Part shown: one piece after another, positions 24,605 through 34,590 of the stretch
How positions within the stretch are numbered: the stretch's first letter is position 1
Layout of the letters: each line of letters begins with the position of its first letter
Source: Candidatus Lustribacter telmatis
GTDB lineage: Bacteria > Vulcanimicrobiota > Vulcanimicrobiia > Vulcanimicrobiales > Vulcanimicrobiaceae
Length of the DNA stretch: 64,000 nucleotides
NCBI GenBank assembly: GCA_003164045.1
Contig: PLRU01000071.1
Coordinates: 54,381-118,380, forward strand
Reading direction: 5' to 3'
Program-made: the position numbers and the translations under genes
The notes under the pieces: generated by a model
The model's database searches: none
What the model was told of the DNA's origin: nothing
Seen by the model: only the letters and a program-made list of their open reading frames with translations

Positions 24605-25558
24605 ATGAGGACTTTGCGCCGGGGAGCCTTCCTGGGTTCGACCGCCGCACTCGCCGGTGGAGCGCTCGTCTTTCCGCCACGTCCGGCGCGAGCACAGAGC
24701 GGAGCGCGCATCCGCATGCCGGCCGTCGCGACGGAGACGTTTGCCGAAACGCTCTACGCGCAGGAGTGCGGCGCGTTTACGCGCGCAGGCCTCAACGTGG
24801 AACTGCAGCTCTTTGCGTCCGGCGCGCCGGCGAACCAGGCGATGTCGGGCGGCGCGCTCGACGTTTCCGCCAACGATCCGATGCAGTTAGCCGGCGCGAT
24901 CAATCACGGCGTTCCCTACCGCTACTTTGCCGCCGGGTTGCTGCACGTCGGCGACGCTCCCACAACCGAACTCTGCGTGGCGAAGAACGGCCCGCTCAAA
25001 ACGGCCAAAGATCTCGAAGGCCAAGCGATTGCGGTGCCGACCGTGCTGAACCTCGCCTCGCTCTCAGTGCGCGAGTGGATGGCGCAAAATGGCGCGGATT
25101 CGGCCAAAGCGCGGTTCGTAGAGTTACCCAACCCCGCCATGCCGGCGGCAATCGCTCGCGGCGCTGTCGGCGCCGGCATGCTCGGTGAACCGTTCATCAC
25201 GCTCTCGGTGAACGAGACGCGCGTGCTGGCGAACACCTACAACACCATTGCCGATCACTTCATCCTCAACGCGTTCTACGCGCGGCGCGACTGGCTCGCC
25301 GAAAATCCCGACCTCGCGCGGCGCTTGGCCGCAGCTCTCTACGATGCGGCGCACTGGGCGAATACGCACCACGCCGACACGTTGGCGATCCTCGTCAAGT
25401 ACGGTAAACTCGATCCGGACAAGCTCGCCAACGTGCGCCGCGCGACGTACGCCACCGCGCTCGATCCGGCGCTGCTGCGGCCCGTGCTCGACATCGGGTT
25501 GAAATACAAGGTGATCGACAAAGCGCTGGCGCCGGCCGAGATGATCGTCCGGGTCTAA
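24605..25558 (+). CDS. NMT1/THI5-type ABC substrate-binding protein (Tat signal)
   Basis: A 317-residue exported binding protein of the SsuA/ThiY fold. The N-terminus MRTLRRGAFLGS with a hydrophobic stretch and ARAQS looks like a Tat signal. FTRAGLNVELQLFASGAPAN and AANYDAAH-like C-terminal helices fit the family that binds sulfonates, pyrimidines or aromatic carboxylates. The Rieske oxygenase gene follows by 17 bases. No SsuB/SsuC-type permease or ATPase is in the window. The ligand is probably the oxygenase substrate or a precursor, by inference. Confidence 0.87.
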   Translation: MRTLRRGAFLGSTAALAGGALVFPPRPARAQSGARIRMPAVATETFAETLYAQECGAFTRAGLNVELQLFASGAPANQAMSGGALDVSANDPMQLAGAINHGVPYRYFAAGLLHVGDAPTTELCVAKNGPLKTAKDLEGQAIAVPTVLNLASLSVREWMAQNGADSAKARFVELPNPAMPAAIARGAVGAGMLGEPFITLSVNETRVLANTYNTIADHFILNAFYARRDWLAENPDLARRLAAALYDAAHWANTHHADTLAILVKYGKLDPDKLANVRRATYATALDPALLRPVLDIGLKYKVIDKALAPAEMIVRV

Positions 25559-25575
25559 GAAGGAACCTTACCGCT

Positions 25576-26844
25576 ATGCTGACGCCTGAGGAAAATGCAC
25601 GCCTGACGCGAGTCGGCCCGGGAACGCCGATGGGCACGCTGATGCGGAGGTACTGGCAACCGGCGCTCTTGAGCGAGGAACTGGCCGAGGCCGACGGCGC
25701 ACCCGTGCGCGTGCGCTTGCTTGGCGAAGACCTGGTCGCGTTCCGCGATACCGAAGGCAACGTCGGCCTCGTCGATGCGTTCTGCCCGCATCGCCGCGCG
25801 CCGATGTTCTTCGGACGGAACGAAGAGTGCGGTTTACGCTGCGTCTACCACGGCTGGAAATTCGATAAAGACGGCACCTGCGTCGACATGCCGAGCGAAC
25901 CGCCGGATTCGCTCTTCAAGACCAAGGTGCGCATCGGCGCGTATCCGACGCACGAAGCGGGCGACATGATCTGGGCATATCTCGGGCCGCCCGAGTCGCA
26001 GCCGCCCGCCCCCGACTACGAATTGCTGCGCGCGCCCAAGACGCACCGGCACGTGTCGAAAACGTTCGAACATGCAAATTGGCTGCAAGCGCTCGAAGGC
26101 GGCATCGACACCTCGCACTCGTCGTTCGCGCACAACAACGATATCCAGAACAAACGGCTGTTGCGTAACGCCGATACGGCGCCGCGCCTTGAGGTCGAGA
26201 AGACGGCGTACGGATTCCGCTACGCCGGTATCCGTTCGCGCGACGAAGAAGATTACGTGCGCGTGTATCATTACGTGATGCCGGCGCAGCAGCTGCGCGG
26301 CGGCGTCACCGATTGGGGCGGCGGCAAAAAGGCCGTGCCGGCGCTGCACGGCCACGTGTGGGTGCCGATCGACGACGAGCACACGTGGACGTTCAACTGG
26401 ATCTACGCCTACGACCCCGCGATCCCGATCGATCGCGACTACGCGCTGGCGTACGAAACGCATTCCGGCCGCGGACCGGCGGAATACATTCCCGGAACCT
26501 ATCACCTCAAGCTGAATCGCGAAAACGATTACTTGATCGACCGCGAGCTGCAGCGCACGAAAACGTTCACCGGGATCACCGGCGTGAACACGCAAGACTT
26601 CGCGCTGCAAGAGGGCATGGGCCCGATTTGCGATCGCTCGGGCGAACATCTCGGTACGAGCGACCGCGCGATCATCGCCGCGCGCCAGTTGCTAATCGAA
26701 GCGCTCGATGCGATCGATCGCGGTGAGGCGCCGCGCGGCACGAACCCGGGCGACTATAGCAACGTGCGTCCGGTCGACTTGGAGATTCCGCGCGGCAGCC
26801 GCTGGCAGCAGGCGCTCGAACGCGAGCTCATCGCGCGCTTCTAG
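25576..26844 (+). CDS. Rieske oxygenase, phthalate 4,5-dioxygenase-like
   Basis: A 422-residue oxygenase alpha subunit. The Rieske ligands are in DAFCPHRRAPMFFG and LRCVYHGWKFD. The mononuclear iron site is in NWLQALEGGIDTSHSSFAH, which gives the Asp/Glu and two His ligands of the phthalate-dioxygenase branch. It is longer than the Rieske protein at 2333 and belongs to a different subgroup. An electron-transfer partner is not adjacent. Co-transcribed with the upstream binding protein. The end overlaps the convergent cyclo-ligase gene by 17 bases. Confidence 0.88.
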   Translation: MLTPEENARLTRVGPGTPMGTLMRRYWQPALLSEELAEADGAPVRVRLLGEDLVAFRDTEGNVGLVDAFCPHRRAPMFFGRNEECGLRCVYHGWKFDKDGTCVDMPSEPPDSLFKTKVRIGAYPTHEAGDMIWAYLGPPESQPPAPDYELLRAPKTHRHVSKTFEHANWLQALEGGIDTSHSSFAHNNDIQNKRLLRNADTAPRLEVEKTAYGFRYAGIRSRDEEDYVRVYHYVMPAQQLRGGVTDWGGGKKAVPALHGHVWVPIDDEHTWTFNWIYAYDPAIPIDRDYALAYETHSGRGPAEYIPGTYHLKLNRENDYLIDRELQRTKTFTGITGVNTQDFALQEGMGPICDRSGEHLGTSDRAIIAARQLLIEALDAIDRGEAPRGTNPGDYSNVRPVDLEIPRGSRWQQALERELIARF

Positions 26845-27415
26845 CGACGCCGGCTTCGGTGACGATCGCATCCATCGGCACGTCGTACGGTTGCGGATAG
26901 ATCGTCGCGAGCCGGCCGCACTCGAAGCCCACGCCGACGAGCAACGGCTTCGGCTGCATGGCCGCAAGCGTGCGGTCGTAGTAGCCCGCGCCGTAACCGA
27001 GACGGCAGCCGTCGCGGTCGAAGCCGAGCAGCGGAATCACCAGCGCGTCCGGATGCAGCCCGGCTCCCGAAGCCGGATAGGCTAACCCGAACCCGCCGGC
27101 GACGAGCGCCTCGTCTTCCATCCACGCGCGAAACTCGAGCGGCCGGTCCTTGCCCACGACGACCGGCAGCGCCGGCGTAACGCCTCGAGCGCGTAACGTC
27201 GCGACGAACGGCCGCACGTCGAACTCATCGCGAATCGGCCAATACACGCCGACGACGCCGTCACGACGGCCGGCAAAGAACGCCTCGAGATGCGCTTCGA
27301 TCGCCGCACTTGCGCGCTCGCGTTCGGCGCCGGGCAACGCCGTGCGCGCGACCGCAAGCGCCGACCGCTGTGCGCGACGCCACGCCCGCAGTTCGGTTGC
27401 ATCCATTTCGGGCAC
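26828..27415 (-). CDS. 5-Formyltetrahydrofolate cyclo-ligase
   Basis: A 195-residue MTHFS enzyme, which makes 5,10-methenyl-THF from 5-formyl-THF with ATP. The C-terminal signature LGFDRDGCRLGYGAGYYDR and the folate-site DVPMDAIVTE are intact. Start GTG 27415 directly follows the Fhs stop; ATG 27406 is an alternative. It is the third gene of a one-carbon operon with the serine-glyoxylate aminotransferase-like protein and Fhs. Confidence 0.9.
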   Translation of the reverse strand: MPEMDATELRAWRRAQRSALAVARTALPGAERERASAAIEAHLEAFFAGRRDGVVGVYWPIRDEFDVRPFVATLRARGVTPALPVVVGKDRPLEFRAWMEDEALVAGGFGLAYPASGAGLHPDALVIPLLGFDRDGCRLGYGAGYYDRTLAAMQPKPLLVGVGFECGRLATIYPQPYDVPMDAIVTEAGVARSAR

Positions 27416-29122
27416 TCAGGACAACCCGAAGACCGCGCCTTCCGCGTCCACCGTGATCGACTTTGCCGACGGCACTTTCGGCAGACCCGGCATCGTCATG
27501 ATGTCGCCGCAGATGACGACCACGAACTCCGCCCCGGCGGAGAGCCGAACCTCGCGAATCGGCAGCGTGAAGCCCGATGGCGCGCCACGCAGCTCGGGAT
27601 CGGCCGAAAAACTGTACTGCGTTTTGGCAATGCAGATCGGCAACCGGCCGAAGCCGTTCTTTTCGAGCTCCGCCAGCCGGTCGGTGACGCTCTTCGGCGC
27701 CACGACGTCGGTCGCGCCGTAGATGTCGCTGGCGATCGTCTTGATCTTTTCCATCAACGGCAGATCGTCGGGATAGAGCGGATGGAAGGTCGAGGGCGTG
27801 CGTTCGATCGTTTCGACGACGGCCTTCGCAAGTTCGACGGCGCCGGCGCCGCCTTGCGCCCAGTGCCGGCAGACGATCGCCGTGACGCCGAGTTCTTTGC
27901 AGCCTTCAATGACCACCGCCGCTTCGGCGTCCGTATCGGCGCTGAAGTGGTTGATGCACACGACCGCCGGCACGCCGAAGCGGCTGATGTTCTGCAAGTG
28001 GCGGCGCAGGTTCACCATCCCGCGGCGCACGGCCGCGACGCTCTCGGTGCCGAGCAGATTGCGCGCAATTCCGCCGTGAAATTTTAGCGCGCGGATGCTC
28101 GCAACGACGACCGCAGCCGCCGGCTTGAGGTCGCCCTTGCGGCACTTGATATCGAAGAACTTCTCAGCGCCGAGATCGGCGCCGAAACCGGCCTCCGTCA
28201 CGACGTAATCGGCGAGCTTGAGCGCGAGCGTCGTCGCCATCAGCGAATTGCAGCCGTGCGCGATGTTGGCAAACGGGCCGCCGTGAACGAAGGCGGGATT
28301 GTTTTCCAACGTCTGCACGAGGTTCGGTTTGATCGCATCCTTGAGCAACGCGGTCAGCGCGCCCTCGACCCCCAGTTCGCTCACGCGCAGCGGCCGTTTA
28401 TCGCCGCGCGACGTCGCGAAGACGATGTTCCCCAAACGCTGCTGCAGTTCTTCGACCGACTTGGAAAGACACAGGATCGCCATGATCTCCGAGGCCACGG
28501 TGATGTCGAAACCGTCCTCGCGCGGATAGCCGTTCGAACCGCCGAGCGACGAGACGATCTCGCGCAAGGCGCGATCGTTCATATCGAGACAGCGCCGCCA
28601 GGTGATCTTGCGCGTGTCGACGTTGAGTTCGTTGCCCCAATACACGTGGTTGTCGATGATCGCGGCGAGCAAATTGTTCGCGGCGCCGATCGCGTGCAGG
28701 TCGCCGGTGAAATGCAGGTTGATGTCGTCCATCGGCACGACTTGCGCGTAACCGCCGCCGGCCGCGCCGCCCTTCATGCCGAAGCACGGGCCGAGGCTGG
28801 GCTCGCGCAGGCAAATCGCCGCTTTTTTCCCGATGCGATTGAGCGCGTCGCCGAGACCCACGGTGGTCGTCGTCTTGCCCTCGCCCGCCGGCGTCGGGTT
28901 GATGGCGGTCACGAGGATCAGCTTACCGGTTTGGGGCCGCGCGAACGCGGCTTGAATGAACGGCATCGAGATCTTCGCTTTGTCGTGACCGTACGGCTCG
29001 ATGCTCTCGTACGGAATGCCCAGCCGCTCGAGAGCGAGCTTTCCGATCGGAACGAGCGTTGCCGCCTGCGCGATCGCCCAATCGGATTTCGGCGGGCCGC
29101 TCGTTGCGCTTTGTTCCATCAT
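27416..29122 (-). CDS. fhs: Formate--tetrahydrofolate ligase
   Basis: A 568-residue enzyme that makes 10-formyl-THF from formate, THF and ATP. The P-loop is [18 protein letters not shown], and [20 protein letters not shown] and [18 protein letters not shown] are family signatures. Length is normal. ATG 29122 overlaps the stop of the aminotransferase gene as ATGA. The enzyme can capture formate; BoxC chemistry, encoded at 46132, releases formate, so a link between the two parts of the window is plausible. Confidence 0.95.
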   Translation of the reverse strand: MMEQSATSGPPKSDWAIAQAATLVPIGKLALERLGIPYESIEPYGHDKAKISMPFIQAAFARPQTGKLILVTAINPTPAGEGKTTTTVGLGDALNRIGKKAAICLREPSLGPCFGMKGGAAGGGYAQVVPMDDINLHFTGDLHAIGAANNLLAAIIDNHVYWGNELNVDTRKITWRRCLDMNDRALREIVSSLGGSNGYPREDGFDITVASEIMAILCLSKSVEELQQRLGNIVFATSRGDKRPLRVSELGVEGALTALLKDAIKPNLVQTLENNPAFVHGGPFANIAHGCNSLMATTLALKLADYVVTEAGFGADLGAEKFFDIKCRKGDLKPAAAVVVASIRALKFHGGIARNLLGTESVAAVRRGMVNLRRHLQNISRFGVPAVVCINHFSADTDAEAAVVIEGCKELGVTAIVCRHWAQGGAGAVELAKAVVETIERTPSTFHPLYPDDLPLMEKIKTIASDIYGATDVVAPKSVTDRLAELEKNGFGRLPICIAKTQYSFSADPELRGAPSGFTLPIREVRLSAGAEFVVVICGDIMTMPGLPKVPSAKSITVDAEGAVFGLS

Positions 29123-30336
29123 GCCACTCCTGCGGGAACGCGCCCAGCAGCAGTCTTCGGCGCGTCTTCGTTACGGTTCGAAAGATAGGCGAGCGCAGCG
29201 TTCACGCCGTCGACGGTGCCGATCTCGTGCAGGCGCAGGCCCATCTGCACGCCGGCAAGCGTACCCGCAAGCATCAGGTCGTTGATGCTGCCGAGATGCC
29301 CGATGCGAAACACCTTGCCTTTGAATTTGCCGAAGCACGTCCCGAGCGACATATCGAAGCGCTCGAGAATCGTCGCGCGAATCGCATCGGCGTCGATGCC
29401 GGCCGGCACGAGAACGGCGGTGAGCGAATTCGCGTACTCGCGCGGGTCTTGCGCGACGAGTTCGAGGCCCCACGCGGCCACCGCGCGCCGCGTCGCCTCC
29501 GCCAGCCGCGCATGACGCGCGAGCGTGTTGGCGAGGCCTTCCTCGCGCAAGATCATCTTGAGCGCTTCGCGCAAGCCGAAGAACAGCAGCGTCGGCGACG
29601 TATACGGATAAAAGCCCACGCCGTTGAGCTCCAGGATCGGCGTCCAATCGAAGTAGGATCGCGGAAAGCGGCTGCTGCGATGGGCGGTCAGCGCCCGCTC
29701 CGAGATGACGTTAATGCCCATGCCGGGCGGAAGCATCAGGCCCTTTTGCGAGCCGCTCACCATCACGTCGACGCCCCACTCATCTTGGCGGAAATCCATC
29801 GTGGCAAGCGACGACACCGTGTCGACCAGAAATAGCGCGGGGTGACCCGCCGCATCGATCGCCGCGCGGATGGCGGCGAGCCGCGAGCATACGCCGGTCG
29901 ACGTCTCACTGTGAACGACCATCACGGCCTTGATCGCGTGCCCACGATCGGCGCGCAGCCGTTCGCCGATCGCGTCGGGATCGGCGCCGTGACGCCAGTC
30001 GCCGGGAATCAGTTCGACCGAGAACCCGAGCTTGCGGGCCATCTCGGCCCACTGGTTCGAGAACTGGCCGGTCTCCGCGCACAGCAACGCATCACCTGGG
30101 TTGAGCGTGTTGGTGAGCGCCGCTTCCCACGCGCCCGTTCCCGACGAGGGGAAGAGCACGACCGGCCCCGACGCACGGCATAGCTCGCGCATCCCGTCGA
30201 GCAACTCGGGCACCAGCGAGCTGAACTCGGGACCTCGATGGTCGATGACCGCGCGGTCCATCGCGCGCAAGACGCGCTCGGGGACGTTCGAGGGACCGGG
30301 CAACTGCAAGAAATGGTGGCCGCTGCGGAATGACAT
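29119..30336 (-). CDS. Serine-glyoxylate/alanine-glyoxylate aminotransferase-like PLP enzyme
   Basis: A 405-residue class V aminotransferase. [20 protein letters not shown] opens the protein; [18 protein letters not shown] and the PLP-lysine motif [15 protein letters not shown] are typical of serine-glyoxylate aminotransferases. The start at 30336 has GAAGGAG upstream and is preferred to the in-frame ATG at 30378. First gene of the operon with Fhs and the cyclo-ligase. This combination points to glycine/serine and one-carbon exchange. Confidence 0.88.
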   Translation of the reverse strand: MSFRSGHHFLQLPGPSNVPERVLRAMDRAVIDHRGPEFSSLVPELLDGMRELCRASGPVVLFPSSGTGAWEAALTNTLNPGDALLCAETGQFSNQWAEMARKLGFSVELIPGDWRHGADPDAIGERLRADRGHAIKAVMVVHSETSTGVCSRLAAIRAAIDAAGHPALFLVDTVSSLATMDFRQDEWGVDVMVSGSQKGLMLPPGMGINVISERALTAHRSSRFPRSYFDWTPILELNGVGFYPYTSPTLLFFGLREALKMILREEGLANTLARHARLAEATRRAVAAWGLELVAQDPREYANSLTAVLVPAGIDADAIRATILERFDMSLGTCFGKFKGKVFRIGHLGSINDLMLAGTLAGVQMGLRLHEIGTVDGVNAALAYLSNRNEDAPKTAAGRVPAGVA

Positions 30337-30425
30337 GGGCGCTCCTTCGGTAGACCCGCGGATGACCCCGGCGAACATTTTAGGCGGCTTGCCAGGGCAG
30401 CCGGAAGAACCCTCGCTATACTCTT

Positions 30426-31934
30426 ATGGCGATGGAACCGGAAGCGGCCGACACGGCCGATGCGTACGGCGAACGCCATTTCGGGGCGGCTACGTTCGCG
30501 GAGTTCGATCCGCTCGCGCCGGCGCATCACGCGGCCGCTGCGGCCCTGTTCGACCGCCTCGTCGGCGCCGGCTTCGGCCCGGCCCGGGCCGCCGCGCTCT
30601 TCGGAGCGGCCGATCTCGCCGACGTCCGGGCCAACCGGGCGGCGTATTACGACACGTTTCTCTTGCCGCACGACGATGCGGGGCGCGCGGCGCGTTTCTT
30701 CGTTCTCCATCGGCCGGAGCCGGAAGCCGAGCTGCGGTCCTGGCTCGGCGACGCGACGGTGGACTTTCTCATCGCGATGGCGGCGATCGTCGCGCGCGAC
30801 GGCGGCCTCCAATCGCTCGTCAGCGCATCCTGGTTCGGCGGCCGTTTGATCTTCGCCGACGCGCGCGCGTACAACGCGGTCTGGCCGGGCGATCCGTTCG
30901 TCGATTACGTCATGCCGCCGGGCGGCGATTCCGTCGGCCTCGCTCGCGTGGCACCGCGCACACCGCGCGGCGCGACGCTCGACCTCTGCTGCGGGCCCGG
31001 CACGCAGACGCTGGCGGCGGCCGAGTATAGCGAACGCGTCGTGGGCGTCGATATCAACCCACGCGCGTTGCGCTTCGCCCGCTTCAACGCCGCGGTGAAT
31101 CGCATCGAGCACGCGACCTTCGTGCTCGGTGACGTGTACGAATCGCTCGGCGCGGAGCGATTCGACGCCATCATTGCCAACCCGCCGTTCGTACCGTGGC
31201 CGCCGGACGACGTCGAGCTCTACTATCGCGGCGGCGGAATGCACGGCGACGACGTTCTCGCGCGCATCTTGAGCGGCGCCGTCACGCGGCTCGAACCGGA
31301 GGGCTCGCTCGCCGTCGTCGCCGACTTCGCCAACGCGATGACGCTCGCGGCCCGTATCGCGCGCTGGCAGGGCGTACCGCGCCGCACGCTGATCGTGCTC
31401 CAGCATCATTATGAGCTGCTCGGGTATGCCGAGACGCACACCGCGCACTATGACGATACCGACCGCCGGCAGGCGCAAACCGTGCGCTTACTGCAGCACT
31501 TCGATCTCGCCGATATCCGCTCGCTCGACTTCGGCTACATCGTGCAAGACGGCACGCCCGGTCCGGCGCGTCTCGTACATACGACGGCGCCGCTCTCGGC
31601 TTCAATTTCCGATGACGTCGCGGCGTGGTTTGCGCACCAGCGCCGGCTGGCCGCCGGCGACGTAGCCGACGTTCCGCTGGAACTCGCGCCGGGATTGCGC
31701 TTGGTCGACGTCGCCGAACGCACTGCGGACGGCGCAACGACCGCGGCGTGTTACGTCGCGCCCGGGCCGGCGTCGCTGCACCAAGCGGGTCCGGTCTCGC
31801 GCGGCGCGTTCGCGCTGCTCATCCGCGTTGCGGCCGGCGGCTTACGCCCGCGCGACGTTACCGAACCCGATGCCGTCCGCGAACTGAGTGTGTTGCTGCA
31901 GCTCGGCCTGATTTTGTTCGGCGCTACAAGCTGA
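30426..31934 (+). CDS. Class I SAM-dependent methyltransferase (NPPF-type)
   Basis: A 502-residue protein. An N-terminal all-alpha domain (about 1-170) precedes a methyltransferase domain with ATLDLCCGPGTQTLAAAEY (SAM loop), VVGVDINPRALRFARFNAAV and the catalytic-type motif ANPPFVPWP. NPPF/NPPY motifs occur in enzymes that methylate glutamine or adenine amino groups. A C-terminal extension follows. Target unknown. A TATACT hexamer (30417-30422) is so close to the ATG codons at 30426 and 30432 that a leaderless transcript starting near 30432 is possible. Confidence 0.82.
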   Translation: MAMEPEAADTADAYGERHFGAATFAEFDPLAPAHHAAAAALFDRLVGAGFGPARAAALFGAADLADVRANRAAYYDTFLLPHDDAGRAARFFVLHRPEPEAELRSWLGDATVDFLIAMAAIVARDGGLQSLVSASWFGGRLIFADARAYNAVWPGDPFVDYVMPPGGDSVGLARVAPRTPRGATLDLCCGPGTQTLAAAEYSERVVGVDINPRALRFARFNAAVNRIEHATFVLGDVYESLGAERFDAIIANPPFVPWPPDDVELYYRGGGMHGDDVLARILSGAVTRLEPEGSLAVVADFANAMTLAARIARWQGVPRRTLIVLQHHYELLGYAETHTAHYDDTDRRQAQTVRLLQHFDLADIRSLDFGYIVQDGTPGPARLVHTTAPLSASISDDVAAWFAHQRRLAAGDVADVPLELAPGLRLVDVAERTADGATTAACYVAPGPASLHQAGPVSRGAFALLIRVAAGGLRPRDVTEPDAVRELSVLLQLGLILFGATS

Positions 31935-32892
31935 TCCCGATCGGACCGATCAGGTTCGTAATGCTCTGCAGCGGCGCGACGTTGCCGGTTGCGCCCGGCG
32001 CATACACCGTCACCAGACCGGGAACGCCCGGCACGCTGAAGTTGGTCACGAACAGATTGCCGCCGGCGCCCATGACGAGGCCCTGCGGTACGGCAAGCCC
32101 CGTGCTCGATCCGGCGATGGTGATCGTGGGCGCAACGTTGCCCGCGGCGGCGGCGGCATATTCCGTGACGCTGTTCCCGTTGGCGTTCGCAACGTACATG
32201 TTGCCGCTCACATCGAGCGCAATGCCGCTCGGCACGTTGAGGCCGGTTGCCGAGCCGGAGATCGTGCGCAGCGGCGCTGCGTTGCCGCTTGCGTTCGCTG
32301 CAAACACCGTAATCGCGCCCGTCGTGTTCACGACGTAGATATTGCCTGCGGCGTCGACCGCAACGCCGGCCGGCGTACTCAGGCCCGTCGCCGCACCGGC
32401 AATCGTTACTACCGGGGCCACGTTGCCGTTCGCGCCCGGCGGGAAGATCGTGATAGAATTTGCCGTCGTGTTGGTGACGATCAACCGGCCCGCTCCGTCG
32501 ATCGCGACGCCGCGCGGACCACCCAGGCCCGTCGACGCGCCCGTGATCTGCAACATCGGCGTAAGGTTACCGGCAAGTGCCGGTGGAAAGACGAGAACGC
32601 CATTGACGCTGCCGTTCGCAACGTAGATGTTGCCGGCCGGATCGCGCGCGATTCCCGCCGCTCCCGAGAGCGACGTGCTCGGTCCGGAGATCGTCGACGA
32701 CGGATTGACGGGCCCCGTCTGCGACTGCGGGATCTGCGCGATGATGAAACCGCCGTCGGTCACGTAGACGAACGGACCACCGGTCGTCGGCGGAACGAAC
32801 GTCGACCGCGTGGGCGGCGTGCTGTTTCCGCCGCCGCATCCGGCTAGCGCGACAACGGCGCAGAGAACAACGGCGAAAGACCAACGGCGCAT
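31924..32892 (-). CDS. NHL-type beta-propeller lipoprotein
   Basis: A 322-residue exported protein with lipobox VALAGC (about residues 13-18). The mature part has five or six imperfect repeats of the form GPRGVAIDGAGRLIVTNT followed by ITIFPPGANGNVAPVVTI, the NHL/Vgb-like six-bladed propeller pattern. Such proteins bind ligands or partner proteins at the cell surface. ATG 32892 has GAGGTG upstream. The end overlaps the methyltransferase gene by 11 bases. Confidence 0.83.
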   Translation of the reverse strand: MRRWSFAVVLCAVVALAGCGGGNSTPPTRSTFVPPTTGGPFVYVTDGGFIIAQIPQSQTGPVNPSSTISGPSTSLSGAAGIARDPAGNIYVANGSVNGVLVFPPALAGNLTPMLQITGASTGLGGPRGVAIDGAGRLIVTNTTANSITIFPPGANGNVAPVVTIAGAATGLSTPAGVAVDAAGNIYVVNTTGAITVFAANASGNAAPLRTISGSATGLNVPSGIALDVSGNMYVANANGNSVTEYAAAAAGNVAPTITIAGSSTGLAVPQGLVMGAGGNLFVTNFSVPGVPGLVTVYAPGATGNVAPLQSITNLIGPIGISL

Positions 32893-32952
32893 AGTCACCT
32901 CGCGGAACATTTTCAGCAGGCTCGGCGGCCGTACCTCGCCTATAGATTAGAG

Positions 32953-33813
32953 ATGAGTGAATTGCCGCGCCTCAATTCCATTATTGCCGCCCTCGAGTCG
33001 GGTCAAACGGCATTCACGACGTTTGCGCAAGCCGACCGCGAGACGGCGATCGCGATGAGCACCGCAAAGTACGACGGCGTCGTCTTCGAGATGGAACATA
33101 ATCCGTGGGACATCGGCGCGTTGCGCGACGGTCTTCAGTATTTGCTCAACCGCGGCCAGATCGCGCGTTCGGGTTCGATCGCACCGGCCGTTACGCCGCT
33201 GGTCCGGATTCCGCCCAACGGTTCAGAGAAATCGCAGGTCTACGCAAAACAAGCGCTCGATCTCGGCGCCTACGGCATCATTTGGCCGCACATCTCGACG
33301 GTCGACGAAGCCTATAACGCCGTCGCGGCCTGCCGCTATCCGCGTCTCGCCGGACAGCCGCGCTACGAACCGGCCGGCATCCGCGGCGACGGACCGTCGG
33401 CGGCGCTGCGCTACTGGGGTGTGACGCAAGAGCAGTACTACGAACGCGCCGACGTGTGGCCGCTCGATCCCAGAGGCGAGATCTTCGTGATCCTGATGAT
33501 GGAAGACACGCGCGGCATCGAAAATCTCAGCGACATCCTGACGAAGGTACCCGGCATCGGCGCGATCCTCATCGGCGAGGGCGATCTCTCGCAAGAGCTC
33601 GGCCATCCGCGCGACTACGACCACCCGTTGGTGGTGGAGTGGATGAACCGCGTCGTGACGACGTGCAAGGTGCACAACGTCCCCGTGGGACACCCGCACG
33701 TCGATACGAAGAACGTCGAGCGCATCGTGAGCCAGGGGTATCGCTTTCTCATGGCCGCGCCCGTACGCAGTTACGCCGCGCTCGATGCGGGCCGCAAACT
33801 TACCGGCCGATGA
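32953..33813 (+). CDS. HpcH/HpaI-family aldolase
   Basis: A 286-residue class II pyruvate-type aldolase fold. The metal-ligand Glu is in FVILMMEDTRGIENL and the Asp in LIGEGDLSQELGHP; DGVVFEMEHNPWDI is the first barrel strand region. The family cleaves 2-keto-4-hydroxy acids made in aromatic degradation and related pathways. It is longer than HpaI because of an insert near residues 130-165. ATG 32953 follows an AT-rich TAGATT hexamer without a ribosome site. The next gene overlaps as ATGA. Confidence 0.84.
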   Translation: MSELPRLNSIIAALESGQTAFTTFAQADRETAIAMSTAKYDGVVFEMEHNPWDIGALRDGLQYLLNRGQIARSGSIAPAVTPLVRIPPNGSEKSQVYAKQALDLGAYGIIWPHISTVDEAYNAVAACRYPRLAGQPRYEPAGIRGDGPSAALRYWGVTQEQYYERADVWPLDPRGEIFVILMMEDTRGIENLSDILTKVPGIGAILIGEGDLSQELGHPRDYDHPLVVEWMNRVVTTCKVHNVPVGHPHVDTKNVERIVSQGYRFLMAAPVRSYAALDAGRKLTGR

Positions 33814-34529
33814 GCCTGCACGGCGTCCGCGCCCTGGTGTTCGACGTGTTCGGCACCGTGGTGGATTGGCGCAGCGGCGTCGCGCGCGAGGCCGCACCGT
33901 TTCTCGCCCGGCACGCAACGGGCGCGGTGGATCCGGCGGCGTTTGCGGATGCCTGGCGCAAGCGTTACCAGCCGGCGATGGAGGAAGTGCGCAGCGGCCG
34001 GCGGCCGTTCACGCGCCTCGACGTGCTGCATCGCGAGAACCTCGACGGCGTGTTGCCGGAGTTCGGGATCGACCCGGTAACCGTGCCTGCCGCAGAACTC
34101 GACGAACTCAACTTGGCGTGGCACCGGCTCGATCCGTGGCCCGACGCCGTCGCCGGCTTGACGCGCTTGAAGACGCGCTACATCATCGCGCCGCTTTCTA
34201 ACGGCAACATCATCCTGATGGTCGACATGGCGAAGCGCGCCGGCCTGCCGTGGGATGCGATTCTGGGCGCGGAGGTCGCGCAAGCCTACAAGACCTCACC
34301 CGAGGCGTATCTGCGCACCGCCGACATCCTGGCGATGCGTCCGGCCGAAGTGTGCCTCGTCGCCGCACACAATAACGATCTCGCCGCAGCCCGCAAATGC
34401 GGACTGCAAACGGCGTTCGTGTACCGGCCGCTCGAGAGCGGACCGAACCGCACGCCGCCGCCGGCCGATCAAGCTTGGGACGTAAACGTCAACGACTTCG
34501 CCGAACTCGCCGCCGCCTTCGGTACCTAG
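33810..34529 (+). CDS. Haloacid dehalogenase type II family protein
   Basis: A 239-residue HAD-superfamily hydrolase. ALVFDVFGTVVDW holds the nucleophile Asp, APLSNGN the second motif, and AYKTSPEAY the conserved Lys. The final acidic motif is degenerate (AAHNNDLAAA), as in L-2-haloacid dehalogenases. Relatives remove halide from 2-haloacids or phosphate from small molecules. Translationally coupled to the aldolase, so it probably acts in the same pathway. Confidence 0.85.
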   Translation: MSLHGVRALVFDVFGTVVDWRSGVAREAAPFLARHATGAVDPAAFADAWRKRYQPAMEEVRSGRRPFTRLDVLHRENLDGVLPEFGIDPVTVPAAELDELNLAWHRLDPWPDAVAGLTRLKTRYIIAPLSNGNIILMVDMAKRAGLPWDAILGAEVAQAYKTSPEAYLRTADILAMRPAEVCLVAAHNNDLAAARKCGLQTAFVYRPLESGPNRTPPPADQAWDVNVNDFAELAAAFGT

Positions 34530-34537
34530 TCGCACCG

Positions 34538-34586
34538 CTGTCATCCAGAGCGCAGGTTCGCGCAGCGAACCGGAGTCCAAGGACAG
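34538..34586. repeat. REP-like palindromic element between convergent genes
   Basis: CTGTCATCC (34538-34546) and GGACAG (34581-34586) flank a perfect seven-base hairpin, GGTTCGC-GCA-GCGAACC (34555-34571). The sequence strongly resembles the dispersed intergenic palindromes with TGTCATCC...GCGAACCGGAGTC cores known from several soil bacteria. Only one copy is in the window. No T-run follows, so it is not a typical terminator. Confidence 0.5.
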
Positions 34587-34590
34587 CCAC

